A DNA stretch of 9,655 bases, from NCBI GenBank assembly GCA_947631375.1, contig CANRLD010000059.1, forward strand, positions 1 through 9,655, read 5' to 3'. Position numbers and translations under genes: made by a program. The notes below the pieces were generated by a model. The model ran no database searches. It was not told the origin of the DNA and saw nothing but the letters and a program-made list of their open reading frames with translations. This DNA comes from an uncultured Methylophaga sp. GTDB taxonomy: Bacteria > Pseudomonadota > Gammaproteobacteria > Nitrosococcales > Methylophagaceae. Each line of letters starts with the position of its first letter. The stretch's first letter is position 1. Shown here in pieces: positions 1-6,472 of the stretch.

Positions 1-1
1 C

Positions 2-727
2 AGCGAGTTTATGGATAAAAATGCCAACGCCCGACTGAAAAAGCTGGCTGCAATAACCTGGGAAAGACATTTTGACGACCAGCTGGGCTTATCCGCTGCT
101 GAACTGGCGCATTATAAAGATCCCCAAGCATTGCCGGTCATGGAACAACTGTTGGCTGATAAGCCGGAACATATTGTTGCTCGTCATCACAATGCTGCCG
201 CAGCAAGCGAAGCAGATATTCAGCTGACGCCACCGGAATACAACTTTAATCATGGTGAATTACATAACCTGACAATTGAATCCGGCACTTTGACCAGAGA
301 AGAACGTTTCAGAATCAATGAACATATTCTGACCACTATCGCCTTACTGGAAAAGCTGTCGTACCCAGCTGAGTTATCAAACATACCGCGCTATGCCACG
401 ACTTATCTGGAAACCATGAATGGTACCGGCTACCCTCGAGGGTTGGCGGCGGCGGATTTGTCAGTCGCCGAAAGGATCATCATGCTGGCGAATGTTTTTG
501 AAGCATTAACGGCGGCCGAGCGACCGTATAAAAAAGCAAAAACATTAAGTGTCGCAATCTTGCTGTTACATCAACTGGTGGAAGAAGACTTGATGGACAG
601 AGATATTTTTGAACTGTTTTTAACCAGTGGCGTTTATCTGCAATATGCCAAGCGGTTTATGACAGCTGAGCAAATTGACGAAGTGGATATTAGCAAGTTT
701 ATCCGTGAGGAAGAACGCTATATTTGA
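2..727 (+). CDS. HD-GYP-like domain protein, 3' part (5' end outside window)
   Basis: This is the C-terminal part of what is probably a larger signalling protein. The frame is open to the left edge, so the Met codon at 11 need not be the true start. The layout recalls the C-terminal half of a proteobacterial HD-GYP family: a segment around TFDDRLGLS (here WERHFDDQLGLS, residues 17-28 counted from the Met at 11), then GTLTREER (92-99), INEH (102-105), NGTGYPRGL (137-145) and FEALTAAERPYKKAKTLS. Active HD-GYP phosphodiesterases cleave cyclic di-GMP with metal-binding His and Asp residues. Here the usual HHExxDGxGYP reads YLETMNGTGYP (132-142), so both histidines and the Asp are replaced. The canonical HD pair is also absent where NHGELHN stands (80-86). 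I infer a non-catalytic or sensory domain. Family assignment is from remembered motifs; what lies upstream is unknown. Confidence 0.72.
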   Translation, partial: SEFMDKNANARLKKLAAITWERHFDDQLGLSAAELAHYKDPQALPVMEQLLADKPEHIVARHHNAAAASEADIQLTPPEYNFNHGELHNLTIESGTLTREERFRINEHILTTIALLEKLSYPAELSNIPRYATTYLETMNGTGYPRGLAAADLSVAERIIMLANVFEALTAAERPYKKAKTLSVAILLLHQLVEEDLMDRDIFELFLTSGVYLQYAKRFMTAEQIDEVDISKFIREEERYI

Positions 728-738
728 GGGTGCAGCGT

Positions 739-756
739 TATAATGACCAGTATAAT
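739..756 (+). promoter_or_regulatory. Possible -10 elements upstream of ylqF
   Basis: Two perfect TATAAT hexamers lie 12 bp apart (739-744 and 751-756) in the 54-bp gap before ylqF. Neither has a recognisable -35 hexamer at 16-18 bp, so this is only a candidate. A transcript from either would have a very short leader. Confidence 0.25.
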
Positions 757-781
757 TTTTGGCTAGCGAGCTTATAAAAAT

Positions 782-1690
782 ATGGTAATTCAGTGGTTTC
801 CCGGTCATATGCATAAAGCACGGCAGGAGATGAAAAAGATACTGCCGCAGATGGACCTGATCATCGAAGTCATTGATGCCCGCTTACCCTTTAGCAGTTC
901 TAATCCGATGTTGGCTGAAATCAGGGGTGACAAACCCTGTATCAAAGTTCTGAATAAGGCCGATCTGGCCGATCCGGCTATCACCACGGTTTGGCAACAG
1001 TATCTGGAGCGTGAACAGGGGATCAAAGCGCTGGTAATAAGCGCGAACGACGATCGGTTTGTCCGTGAACTGCTTGCCTTGTGTCAGCAACTGGTGCCGC
1101 ACAAAGTCGCGAGTGTGAAGAAAATTCAGGCATTGATTATGGGGATCCCGAATGTTGGTAAATCAACTTTAATCAATGCACTGGCGGGCCGGCAGATCGC
1201 CAAAACCGGTAATGAACCTGCGGTGACCAAGTTGCAGCAGCGGATCATTATCAACGATATGCTGGTGCTGCACGACACACCGGGCGTATTGTGGCCTAAT
1301 CTGGAAAATCATCACAGTGGTTATCGTTTGGCAATTACCCACGCGATTAAAGAAACCGCTTTTGAAAATACGGATATCGCCTTATATGCGGTCGATTATT
1401 TAATGCAGCATTACCCTGATGCGTTGTTTGAGCGATTTCAGCTTGATGCGCTTGCTGATAATGAACTGGAGATGCTGGAGAAACTCGCTCAGAAACGCGG
1501 CTGTCTCAAGGCGGGTGGGGTAGCAGATCTTGAGCGGGTGAGTAAAATTTTATTGACAGAGCTGCGCAATGGCCAGCTTGGTGGCATTACGCTGGAAACA
1601 CCGCAAGCGACAGAACTGGAATGGCAGCAGGTACTGGTCAAACGCGAACAAAAGGCCGCCAAAAAAGCAGCACGAAAACTCAAACGTTAG
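782..1690 (+). CDS. ylqF: Ribosome biogenesis GTPase YlqF/RbgA
   Basis: This is a circularly permuted GTPase of the YlqF/RbgA family, cytoplasmic proteins that bind the large ribosomal subunit and act late in its assembly. The G motifs appear in the permuted order diagnostic of the family: G4 NKAD at residues 58-61, then G1 GIPNVGKST at 121-129, a G2 threonine near 149 and G3 DTPG at 165-168. The start WFPGHMHKA (5-13) is the family's conserved N-terminus. The 302-residue length is slightly above the Bacillus protein, owing to a Lys/Arg-rich tail (KKAARKLKR) that may contact rRNA. The ATG at 782 is the only start that retains the WFPGHM motif. The Shine-Dalgarno sequence is weak. The gene follows the HD-GYP-like gene by 54 bp and may be partly read through from it. 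Confidence 0.95.
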   Translation: MVIQWFPGHMHKARQEMKKILPQMDLIIEVIDARLPFSSSNPMLAEIRGDKPCIKVLNKADLADPAITTVWQQYLEREQGIKALVISANDDRFVRELLALCQQLVPHKVASVKKIQALIMGIPNVGKSTLINALAGRQIAKTGNEPAVTKLQQRIIINDMLVLHDTPGVLWPNLENHHSGYRLAITHAIKETAFENTDIALYAVDYLMQHYPDALFERFQLDALADNELEMLEKLAQKRGCLKAGGVADLERVSKILLTELRNGQLGGITLETPQATELEWQQVLVKREQKAAKKAARKLKR

Positions 1691-1762
1691 TGTAAGAAGC
1701 TACTTGATGGAAACCTGTACTGGCGGATCAATGTCATTTGATAAATATCGGGAGTATTGATT

Positions 1763-2278
1763 ATGCGTGTCGTCAGTTTACTGTTTATCGCTCTGTTGGC
1801 TGCCTGCAGCACAAGTAAGCCGTCTTTATTTGCGACGTCAGCGAATGATATTACTTATCAGCAACTCACCCAGTATGTGGATCAGTTTCAGCATGAGATG
1901 GTGCGCTGGGGTGGCGTTATTGTCGATGTGGAAAATGCTGAAGATCGTGCCAGATTAACGGTTGTACATTTTCCATTGACGCGTTATGGCAAACCGATAA
2001 CCAGTGAAAATAGTGACGGGCGCTTTGTGGTGTTGAGTGAACGTTTTCTTGACCCCATCATCTACAGCAAAGGCAAACTGATCACCGTTATTGGTCAGGT
2101 TGATGGTTCTGAAACACAGAAAATCGATAAAAGAACGCTGACTTTGCCGGTTATTCTGTTACAGGAAAATTATTTGTGGCCGGAAAATTACGCGGAAGGA
2201 ACAAGACCTTATAATCCAAAGCATGATGCACCATTTTTAGGGTATGGCTATTACGGCACCGGCTCCTACTCACCCTAA
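1763..2278 (+). CDS. slp: Slp family outer-membrane lipoprotein
   Basis: The protein is a 171-residue lipoprotein of the Slp (starvation/stationary-phase inducible lipoprotein) family. A short signal peptide ends in the lipobox LAAC, with the acylated Cys at residue 15. Ser at +2, rather than Asp, predicts sorting to the outer membrane. The body carries Slp-type motifs: VRWGGVIVDVEN, a PLTRYGKP turn, GRFVVLSERFLDP, then GKLITVIGQVDG and a C-terminal LPVILLQENYLWP. An in-frame TTG at 1757 is possible, but GGAG at 1751-1754 sits 8 nt before the ATG at 1763 and only 2 nt before the TTG, so I chose the ATG. The molecular function of Slp proteins is not well defined; E. coli Slp is linked to stationary phase and acid stress. 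The tail after LWP is rich in Gly and Tyr. Confidence 0.9.
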   Translation: MRVVSLLFIALLAACSTSKPSLFATSANDITYQQLTQYVDQFQHEMVRWGGVIVDVENAEDRARLTVVHFPLTRYGKPITSENSDGRFVVLSERFLDPIIYSKGKLITVIGQVDGSETQKIDKRTLTLPVILLQENYLWPENYAEGTRPYNPKHDAPFLGYGYYGTGSYSP

Positions 2279-2293
2279 ACAACGCTTGTTTTT

Positions 2294-2308
2294 ATCTGAT
2301 CTTCAGAT
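2294..2308. repeat. Short perfect inverted repeat ATCTGA-3-TCAGAT
   Basis: Arms 2294-2299 and 2303-2308 are perfect reverse complements around TCT. No T-tract follows, so this is not a convincing terminator for slp. It lies just upstream of the promoter at 2324-2352 and could be an operator half-site, or chance. Confidence 0.3.
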
Positions 2309-2327
2309 CTAAATAATAATTGTTTGC
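2309..2327. promoter_or_regulatory. Possible Fur box
   Basis: By my hand alignment, 11 of 19 bases agree with the classical GATAATGATAATCATTATC Fur consensus. The site abuts the -35 hexamer of the promoter at 2324-2352, where Fur would block RNA polymerase. AT-rich DNA gives such matches by chance, so this is tentative. Confidence 0.35.
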
Positions 2328-2352
2328 ATTTAGATTTGTGCGTATTTATACT
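2324..2352 (+). promoter_or_regulatory. Sigma70-like promoter of the small-gene cluster
   Basis: TTGCAT (2324-2329) and TATACT (2347-2352) are separated by 17 bp. The -10 matches at 5 of 6 positions; the -35 keeps only the invariant TTG. Transcription would start near 2359, giving a leader of about 30 nt before the first small gene. It lies in the only intergenic gap upstream of that cluster. Confidence 0.5.
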
Positions 2353-2387
2353 ACATTCAACCTTAACAGTTGAGTGGGGTATACAAA

Positions 2388-2573
2388 ATGCAGACTTCAA
2401 AATCATTCTTTTCAGAACGAAATTCCATACATTTGGCGTTTACGCCTGATCGACTTGAATCCCTGATCAGTCAGGGAAAACTGCATGCTACTGATTTTAA
2501 TTGTTTGGATAAAAAGTCCAAACGGACCGTATGGGGCATGCTGCTGTCAGTCGCAGTACATAAATTGAGATGA
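2388..2573 (+). CDS. Small hypothetical protein (61 aa)
   Basis: I do not recognise a named family. The ATG at 2388 is preceded by GGGG (2376-2379) at 8 nt, so it is preferred over an in-frame TTG at 2370. The product is soluble-looking, with no signal peptide or membrane helix. It has an N-terminal polar stretch, a helix-prone segment (TPDRLESLISQGKLHATDF, residues 19-37), one Cys (C39) and a short hydrophobic segment WGMLLSVAV (49-57). It is first in a cluster behind the promoter at 2324-2352, and its stop overlaps the next gene's start (ATGA at 2570-2573), so the two are very likely translated together. That overlap, the good ribosome binding site and the promoter are the reasons for calling it real. 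Confidence 0.7.
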   Translation: MQTSKSFFSERNSIHLAFTPDRLESLISQGKLHATDFNCLDKKSKRTVWGMLLSVAVHKLR

Positions 2574-2842
2574 GTATGAGCGCAATCACCTCCGAACGGG
2601 CAGAAACATGGTGTGAAGCGGTGATTCTGGCCGCCAACGAGCAGCTGGAAGCTATCTATCGTCAACATGCCAACGCTTGTCTGGCACTACAGATCGCCAG
2701 AAATTACCGATTGTTACTGACCCATAACGAACACCCTTTAAAAAAACAGCACTGGCGGGCTTTATCACAACGTTGGTTGCTGAGTTATCAACTTCACCGA
2801 GGGCGACAGCAAGAGTTTGCTGAGCTGCTGGAAAACCTCTGA
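2570..2842 (+). CDS. Small hypothetical helical protein (90 aa)
   Basis: I do not recognise a family. The ATG at 2570 overlaps the preceding stop codon by 4 nt, a classic sign of translational coupling; a second in-frame ATG at 2576 would remove only two residues. The sequence looks all-helical and soluble, rich in Gln, Arg, Trp and Leu (for example WRALSQRWLLSYQLHRGRQ around residues 62-80), with an acidic end ELLENL. It contains two Cys (residues 15 and 37). No catalytic motif is visible. Its place between two other small genes behind one promoter suggests the three act together; the role is unknown. Confidence 0.68.
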   Translation: MSMSAITSERAETWCEAVILAANEQLEAIYRQHANACLALQIARNYRLLLTHNEHPLKKQHWRALSQRWLLSYQLHRGRQQEFAELLENL

Positions 2843-2870
2843 CCTCCAAATTTATTAAGGATTTATCTCT

Positions 2871-3089
2871 ATGGCTGCAAATTCCTGCCAACCTGAAAAC
2901 ATATTTTCTTCCAGCACCTGCGATATTCAACGTTGCCCAGATTGCCAGATGGTGCATCTGAATATGGGCGCCATTACTATCCGCATGACGGAGCAACATT
3001 TTGCCACTTATGCCATTGATATCAGTAAGGCACTGTTTCACATGCGTCAGAGTGAAATTCATAAAGCGGATATGCGGGTGATGATGTAG
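2871..3089 (+). CDS. Small Cys-cluster protein (72 aa), possible metal-binding knuckle
   Basis: The ATG at 2871 has AAGGA (2857-2861) 9 nt upstream. Within the first third, four Cys occur at residues 6, 17, 22 and 25, the last three as Cx4CPDC, followed by a His at 29. CPDC resembles the metal knuckles of rubredoxins and zinc ribbons, so Fe or Zn binding is plausible but not shown; a full rubredoxin or zinc ribbon would need a second CxxC, which is absent. After it comes a beta-prone stretch (VHLNMGAITIRM, 28-39) and a helical stretch (FATYAIDISKALFHMRQSEIH). It has no membrane segment. It lies 28 bp after the 90-aa gene and probably shares its transcript. I do not recognise a named family. 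Confidence 0.7.
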   Translation: MAANSCQPENIFSSSTCDIQRCPDCQMVHLNMGAITIRMTEQHFATYAIDISKALFHMRQSEIHKADMRVMM

Positions 3090-3211
3090 TCACACCATTG
3101 CGGTTGCGGCGGTATTTCCTGCTAATAAACAGTAGTTAGCTGGCAATTTTCAGACATTTTTCGGTTATGCTAAACCTTTGCTGATTATTCGTTTGTTAGA
3201 GGGAAGCATTA

Positions 3212-3919
3212 ATGCGCAAAGCAATGGAAATTGCCGGTATCGGCGTCATCAGCTTACTTATGGTGGTATGGGCCGGTTGTGGCTTACTGTTGAATCATGC
3301 CACAGCACTGGATCTGGATCGCATCAGATTATTTCAACCATGGTTGATGGCGCACTATCAGGCAATCGATGTGCAGGTGGACGAAGCATGGCTGCTGGCA
3401 GACCAGTTATTTACAGCAATTGACGATAAGCTTTATATCAATGCGCAGCCCAGACTGCGGGTAAATCGCGCCTTATCTGGTGGCATTGTGATCGACGACA
3501 TTATTGTGCTGGCGACTGACGATAATCTGCTGTTGTTCGATATTCGCGGCGAGTACATTGGCCTGCTTGGGGCAGCCGAGCAAATTCCGGCCGAAATTCA
3601 AAATATCGGTCTGCATCATGGGCTACCTGTTTTACAAACGCGCAGCGGTATGTGGCGAGGAAATATTGTCCTGGATGAATGGGAACTGGTATCACTGCAA
3701 GGTGTTTCCTGGAGTGAAGGGGTGCCGCTGCCGGAGACAACAAGAGATGCCCTCAGACAGCAGTTTGCAATTCATGGTGTCAAATTATCAGATTTGTTGA
3801 CGGATCTACATTCGGGACAGTTTTTTGGTGAGCAGGGACGCTGGTTGGCGGATGGTGTCATATTGTTGATGCTGGTTCTTGCATTTCGCGGTATGTTTGG
3901 AATATCAGGCAAGTCATAA
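3212..3919 (+). CDS. PepSY-associated two-helix membrane protein
   Basis: This 235-residue inner-membrane protein has one helix near each end (about residues 8-27 and 212-230) and a periplasmic domain between. Two signatures fit the PepSY-associated transmembrane family: GLLLNHATALDL directly after the first helix, and DLHSGQFFGEQGRWLADG (198-215) leading into the last, comparable to the DLHTGRFFG...D motif of that family. Larger PepSY-TM proteins often accompany TonB-dependent siderophore receptors and are implicated in ferric reduction; this is a minimal version without the extra helices. The ATG at 3212 has GAGGGA (3199-3204) 7 nt upstream. It follows the Cys-cluster gene by 122 bp, so co-transcription is possible but unproven. 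The role in iron handling is inferred only from the family and the possible Fur box upstream. Confidence 0.7.
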   Translation: MRKAMEIAGIGVISLLMVVWAGCGLLLNHATALDLDRIRLFQPWLMAHYQAIDVQVDEAWLLADQLFTAIDDKLYINAQPRLRVNRALSGGIVIDDIIVLATDDNLLLFDIRGEYIGLLGAAEQIPAEIQNIGLHHGLPVLQTRSGMWRGNIVLDEWELVSLQGVSWSEGVPLPETTRDALRQQFAIHGVKLSDLLTDLHSGQFFGEQGRWLADGVILLMLVLAFRGMFGISGKS

Positions 3920-3966
3920 TCGGTTGGCTATGCCATGATGGTTCCAAATTACTGGGAGGTAGATTC

Positions 3967-4923
3967 TTGAGACAGACTGCATTTCCATTTCTGCCTAAAG
4001 ATTTTATTGAAACGGAAGAAGGACTGATTTTTGCTGTTGTCAGTTACCATCCACATGAACAGAAAGTGGGGTGTTTTTTGCGATATGTCCACGATCAGCA
4101 TGGCTGGAAAAAAGTAGATACCCTCACTGCTAATCGTTTGCTGGGACGGCATCATCCCGAGTTTTTATATCACTCAGCACAGTTTGATGCGGCCTTTCAT
4201 GCGGTGGCTGTGGATCGTATTTCGCGTCATCATCGACCGGAACAGCAACTGCAAACATTGCTGCAACAAACGGCGCAGGATCCATTGCAGGCTAAACTGC
4301 AGAAGCTGATTGCCATTCTGCAACAGTATGAGATGGATATTTCAGCGATGGGCATTACTGGTTCCATGTTGATCAATCAGCAGAAAATTGGTTCGGATAT
4401 TGATTTGGTGATCTACGGCAGCAAGGCGTTTCACCAATGCCGCCATGCTGTGCAACAAGCGATTGCTGACAAGCTGTTGGATAAACTAGATGAATCCGAT
4501 ATGCAGGAAAACTATCAACGACGCAATAGCGAACTTGATTTTGACAGTTTCAGCTGGCACGAATATCGAAAATATAACAAAGCCATCATTGATGGCTGTA
4601 AATTTGATATTGGTATGGTCTGTTTGAATGAGGAGCTGGAAGTTGAACATCGTCACTTTGTGAAACGTGGTATAAAAACCATCCAATGCCATGTGATTGA
4701 TGATCGTCGTGCCTTTGACTTTCCCGCGCGTTACCGGGTGGATAACGAACTGACGCCGGAAGTGATTTCATTTACTCACACCTATGTGGGACAGGCCATG
4801 AAAGGAGAGCTAATTGAGGTAAGTGGTGCATTGGAGTGTGATGCGTCAGGAACATGCCGGCTTGTTGTCGGTTCTACACGAGAAGCGCAAGGTGAATACA
4901 TAAAGGTGGTAAATCAAAAATGA
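3967..4923 (+). CDS. Nucleotidyltransferase-domain protein (COG2413-like)
   Basis: The 318-residue protein contains a pol-beta-type nucleotidyltransferase core: GS (residues 132-133), then SDID (143-146) supplying two catalytic carboxylates, and a likely third in FDIG (D214). An N-terminal domain (FIETEEGLIFAVVSYHP, then FLRYVHDQHGW and HHPEFLYHS) precedes it. That arrangement recalls predicted nucleotidyltransferases of COG2413, which I remember mainly from archaea. Substrate is unknown. Translation must begin at TTG 3967: GGGAGGT (3954-3960) is 6 nt upstream and no in-frame ATG occurs before the conserved N-terminal domain. The stop overlaps the gnd start (ATGA, 4920-4923), so the two proteins are translationally coupled. 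This suggests a link to pentose phosphate metabolism, though coupling alone does not prove it. The last 40 residues may form a small beta-rich extension. Confidence 0.8.
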   Translation: MRQTAFPFLPKDFIETEEGLIFAVVSYHPHEQKVGCFLRYVHDQHGWKKVDTLTANRLLGRHHPEFLYHSAQFDAAFHAVAVDRISRHHRPEQQLQTLLQQTAQDPLQAKLQKLIAILQQYEMDISAMGITGSMLINQQKIGSDIDLVIYGSKAFHQCRHAVQQAIADKLLDKLDESDMQENYQRRNSELDFDSFSWHEYRKYNKAIIDGCKFDIGMVCLNEELEVEHRHFVKRGIKTIQCHVIDDRRAFDFPARYRVDNELTPEVISFTHTYVGQAMKGELIEVSGALECDASGTCRLVVGSTREAQGEYIKVVNQK

Positions 4924-6386
4924 GTACAGAAAATAAAGTTGAAAAAGCAGATATCGGTGTCGTTGGTTTAGCGGTGATGGGACAGAACCTGGTGCTGAAC
5001 ATGAATGATAAAGGTTTCAAGGTCGCGGTTTACAACCGTACTGCCAGTAAAGTGGATGCGTTTATTGAGGGGCCAGCGAAGGATACCCAAATCATTGGCT
5101 GTCATGATCTGAAAAGTTTTGTTGACGCATTGCAGATACCGCGCCGTGTCATGTTGATGGTCAAGGCTGGTCCGGTTGTCGATGCGTTTATTGAGCAACT
5201 GGTGCCCTATCTGGATAAAGGCGACATTATTATTGATGGTGGTAACTCATTGTTTAACGATAGTGATCGCCGTACTCATGAATTGCATAAAAAAGGTATT
5301 TTGTTTGTTGGCAGCGGCGTTTCAGGCGGAGAAGAAGGCGCACGTTTTGGGCCTTCGCTGATGCCGGGCGGCAACCATGCAGCATGGCCGGCAATTAAGC
5401 CGATTTTTCAGTCAATAGCTGCACAGGTTGATGGTGAACCCTGCTGTGATTGGGTGGGGAATGATGGTGCCGGTCATTATGTGAAGATGGTGCACAATGG
5501 TATCGAATATGGCGATATGCAGTTGATCTGCGAAGCTTACCAAATGATGCGCGAAGGTTTGGGCATGTCGGGGGACGAAATTCAGCAAGTGTTTGCTGAA
5601 TGGAATGAGGGCGTTCTTGACTCGTATCTCATTGAAATAACACGCGATATTCTGACCGTGAAAGAAGATGATGGCAGTTTGCTGATTGATCATATTCTGG
5701 ACACCGCAGGGCAGAAAGGCACTGGGAAATGGACAGGGATGAATGCACTGGAATTAGGCATTCCATTAACCCTGATTGGCGAAGCAGTATTTTCCCGTTG
5801 TTTATCAGCACTTAAAGATGAACGGGTCACTGCTTCTAAGGTGTTACCAGCAAAAGCCGGCAAGTTTGAAGGTGACAAACAGGAAATGATCAATGCGATT
5901 CGCGATGCATTGTATGCCTCTAAAATCATTTCTTATGCCCAAGGCTATATGTTAATGCGCGAAGCGGCTAAAACCTACGGCTGGGAGCTTAACTATGGCG
6001 GAATCGCCTTGATGTGGCGTGGTGGCTGTATCATTCGGAGCCGGTTCCTTGGCAATATTCGCGATGCGTTTGAACGTGATCCGAAGCTGAATAATTTGTT
6101 GCTGGATCAGTTCTTTATTGATGCGATTACGGAAGCGTTGCCAGGGTGGCGTAAAGCGGTTGGTTGCGCGATCAGCATCGGTATACCGGCGCCAAGTTTC
6201 AGCAGTGCATTATCTTTTTATGATGGCTATCGTAGTGAGCGTTTACCGGCGAATCTGTTGCAAGCGCAGCGTGATTATTTTGGTGCGCACACCTATGAGC
6301 GTCTGGACAAACCGCGTGGCGAGTTTTTCCACACGAACTGGACGGGTCGGGGAGGCAACGTCTCTGCCTCTACTTACGATGTCTGA
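4920..6386 (+). CDS. gnd: 6-phosphogluconate dehydrogenase, decarboxylating
   Basis: Gnd oxidatively decarboxylates 6-phosphogluconate to ribulose 5-phosphate with reduction of NADP, the third step of the oxidative pentose phosphate pathway, in the cytoplasm. The Rossmann motif GLAVMG is at residues 16-21 and NRT at 39-41 fits NADP preference. The substrate loop SGVSGGEEGARFGPSLMPGG (132-151) is intact, as are the catalytic residues K189, N193 and E196, equivalent to K183, N187 and E190 of the E. coli enzyme. At 488 residues it is the long, full-length form, with a tail GRGGNVSASTYDV resembling the eukaryotic-type end rather than the short E. coli one. AAGGTGGT (4903-4910) lies 9 nt before the ATG, inside the preceding gene, and the two genes overlap by 4 nt. 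The hairpin at 6411-6437 ends the transcript. Confidence 0.97.
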   Translation: MSTENKVEKADIGVVGLAVMGQNLVLNMNDKGFKVAVYNRTASKVDAFIEGPAKDTQIIGCHDLKSFVDALQIPRRVMLMVKAGPVVDAFIEQLVPYLDKGDIIIDGGNSLFNDSDRRTHELHKKGILFVGSGVSGGEEGARFGPSLMPGGNHAAWPAIKPIFQSIAAQVDGEPCCDWVGNDGAGHYVKMVHNGIEYGDMQLICEAYQMMREGLGMSGDEIQQVFAEWNEGVLDSYLIEITRDILTVKEDDGSLLIDHILDTAGQKGTGKWTGMNALELGIPLTLIGEAVFSRCLSALKDERVTASKVLPAKAGKFEGDKQEMINAIRDALYASKIISYAQGYMLMREAAKTYGWELNYGGIALMWRGGCIIRSRFLGNIRDAFERDPKLNNLLLDQFFIDAITEALPGWRKAVGCAISIGIPAPSFSSALSFYDGYRSERLPANLLQAQRDYFGAHTYERLDKPRGEFFHTNWTGRGGNVSASTYDV

Positions 6387-6410
6387 TCTGTTGGCATAGT
6401 AATGTTGCTG

Positions 6411-6437
6411 AAAAGGGCGTTTTTAAACGCCCTTTTT
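6411..6437. terminator. Rho-independent terminator after gnd, probably bidirectional
   Basis: AAAAGGGCGTTT (6411-6422) pairs perfectly with AAACGCCCTTTT (6425-6436), giving a GC-rich stem followed by a T run on the + strand. Read on the - strand the same hairpin also ends in four T residues. It lies 25 bp after gnd and 36 bp beyond the end of the convergent gene at 6473, so it probably serves both. Confidence 0.92.
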
Positions 6438-6472
6438 AGTTTTCACACCCACGGCAGCAAGGCAGCCAGAGT

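Noticed and set aside
1704..1732. TTGATG-17-ATCAAT as a promoter for slp
   Set aside because: The -10 matches at only 3 of 6 positions; not distinguishable from chance.
2652..3062. 136-codon - strand frame across the small-gene cluster
   Set aside because: The three + strand genes have good ribosome binding sites, an ATGA overlap and a promoter; the - strand frame has none of these and no recognisable motif.
3121..3140. GCTAA...TTAGC inverted repeat between the Cys-cluster gene and the PepSY-type gene as a terminator
   Set aside because: Only 5 bp, a 10-nt loop and no adjacent T run; too weak to claim separate transcripts.
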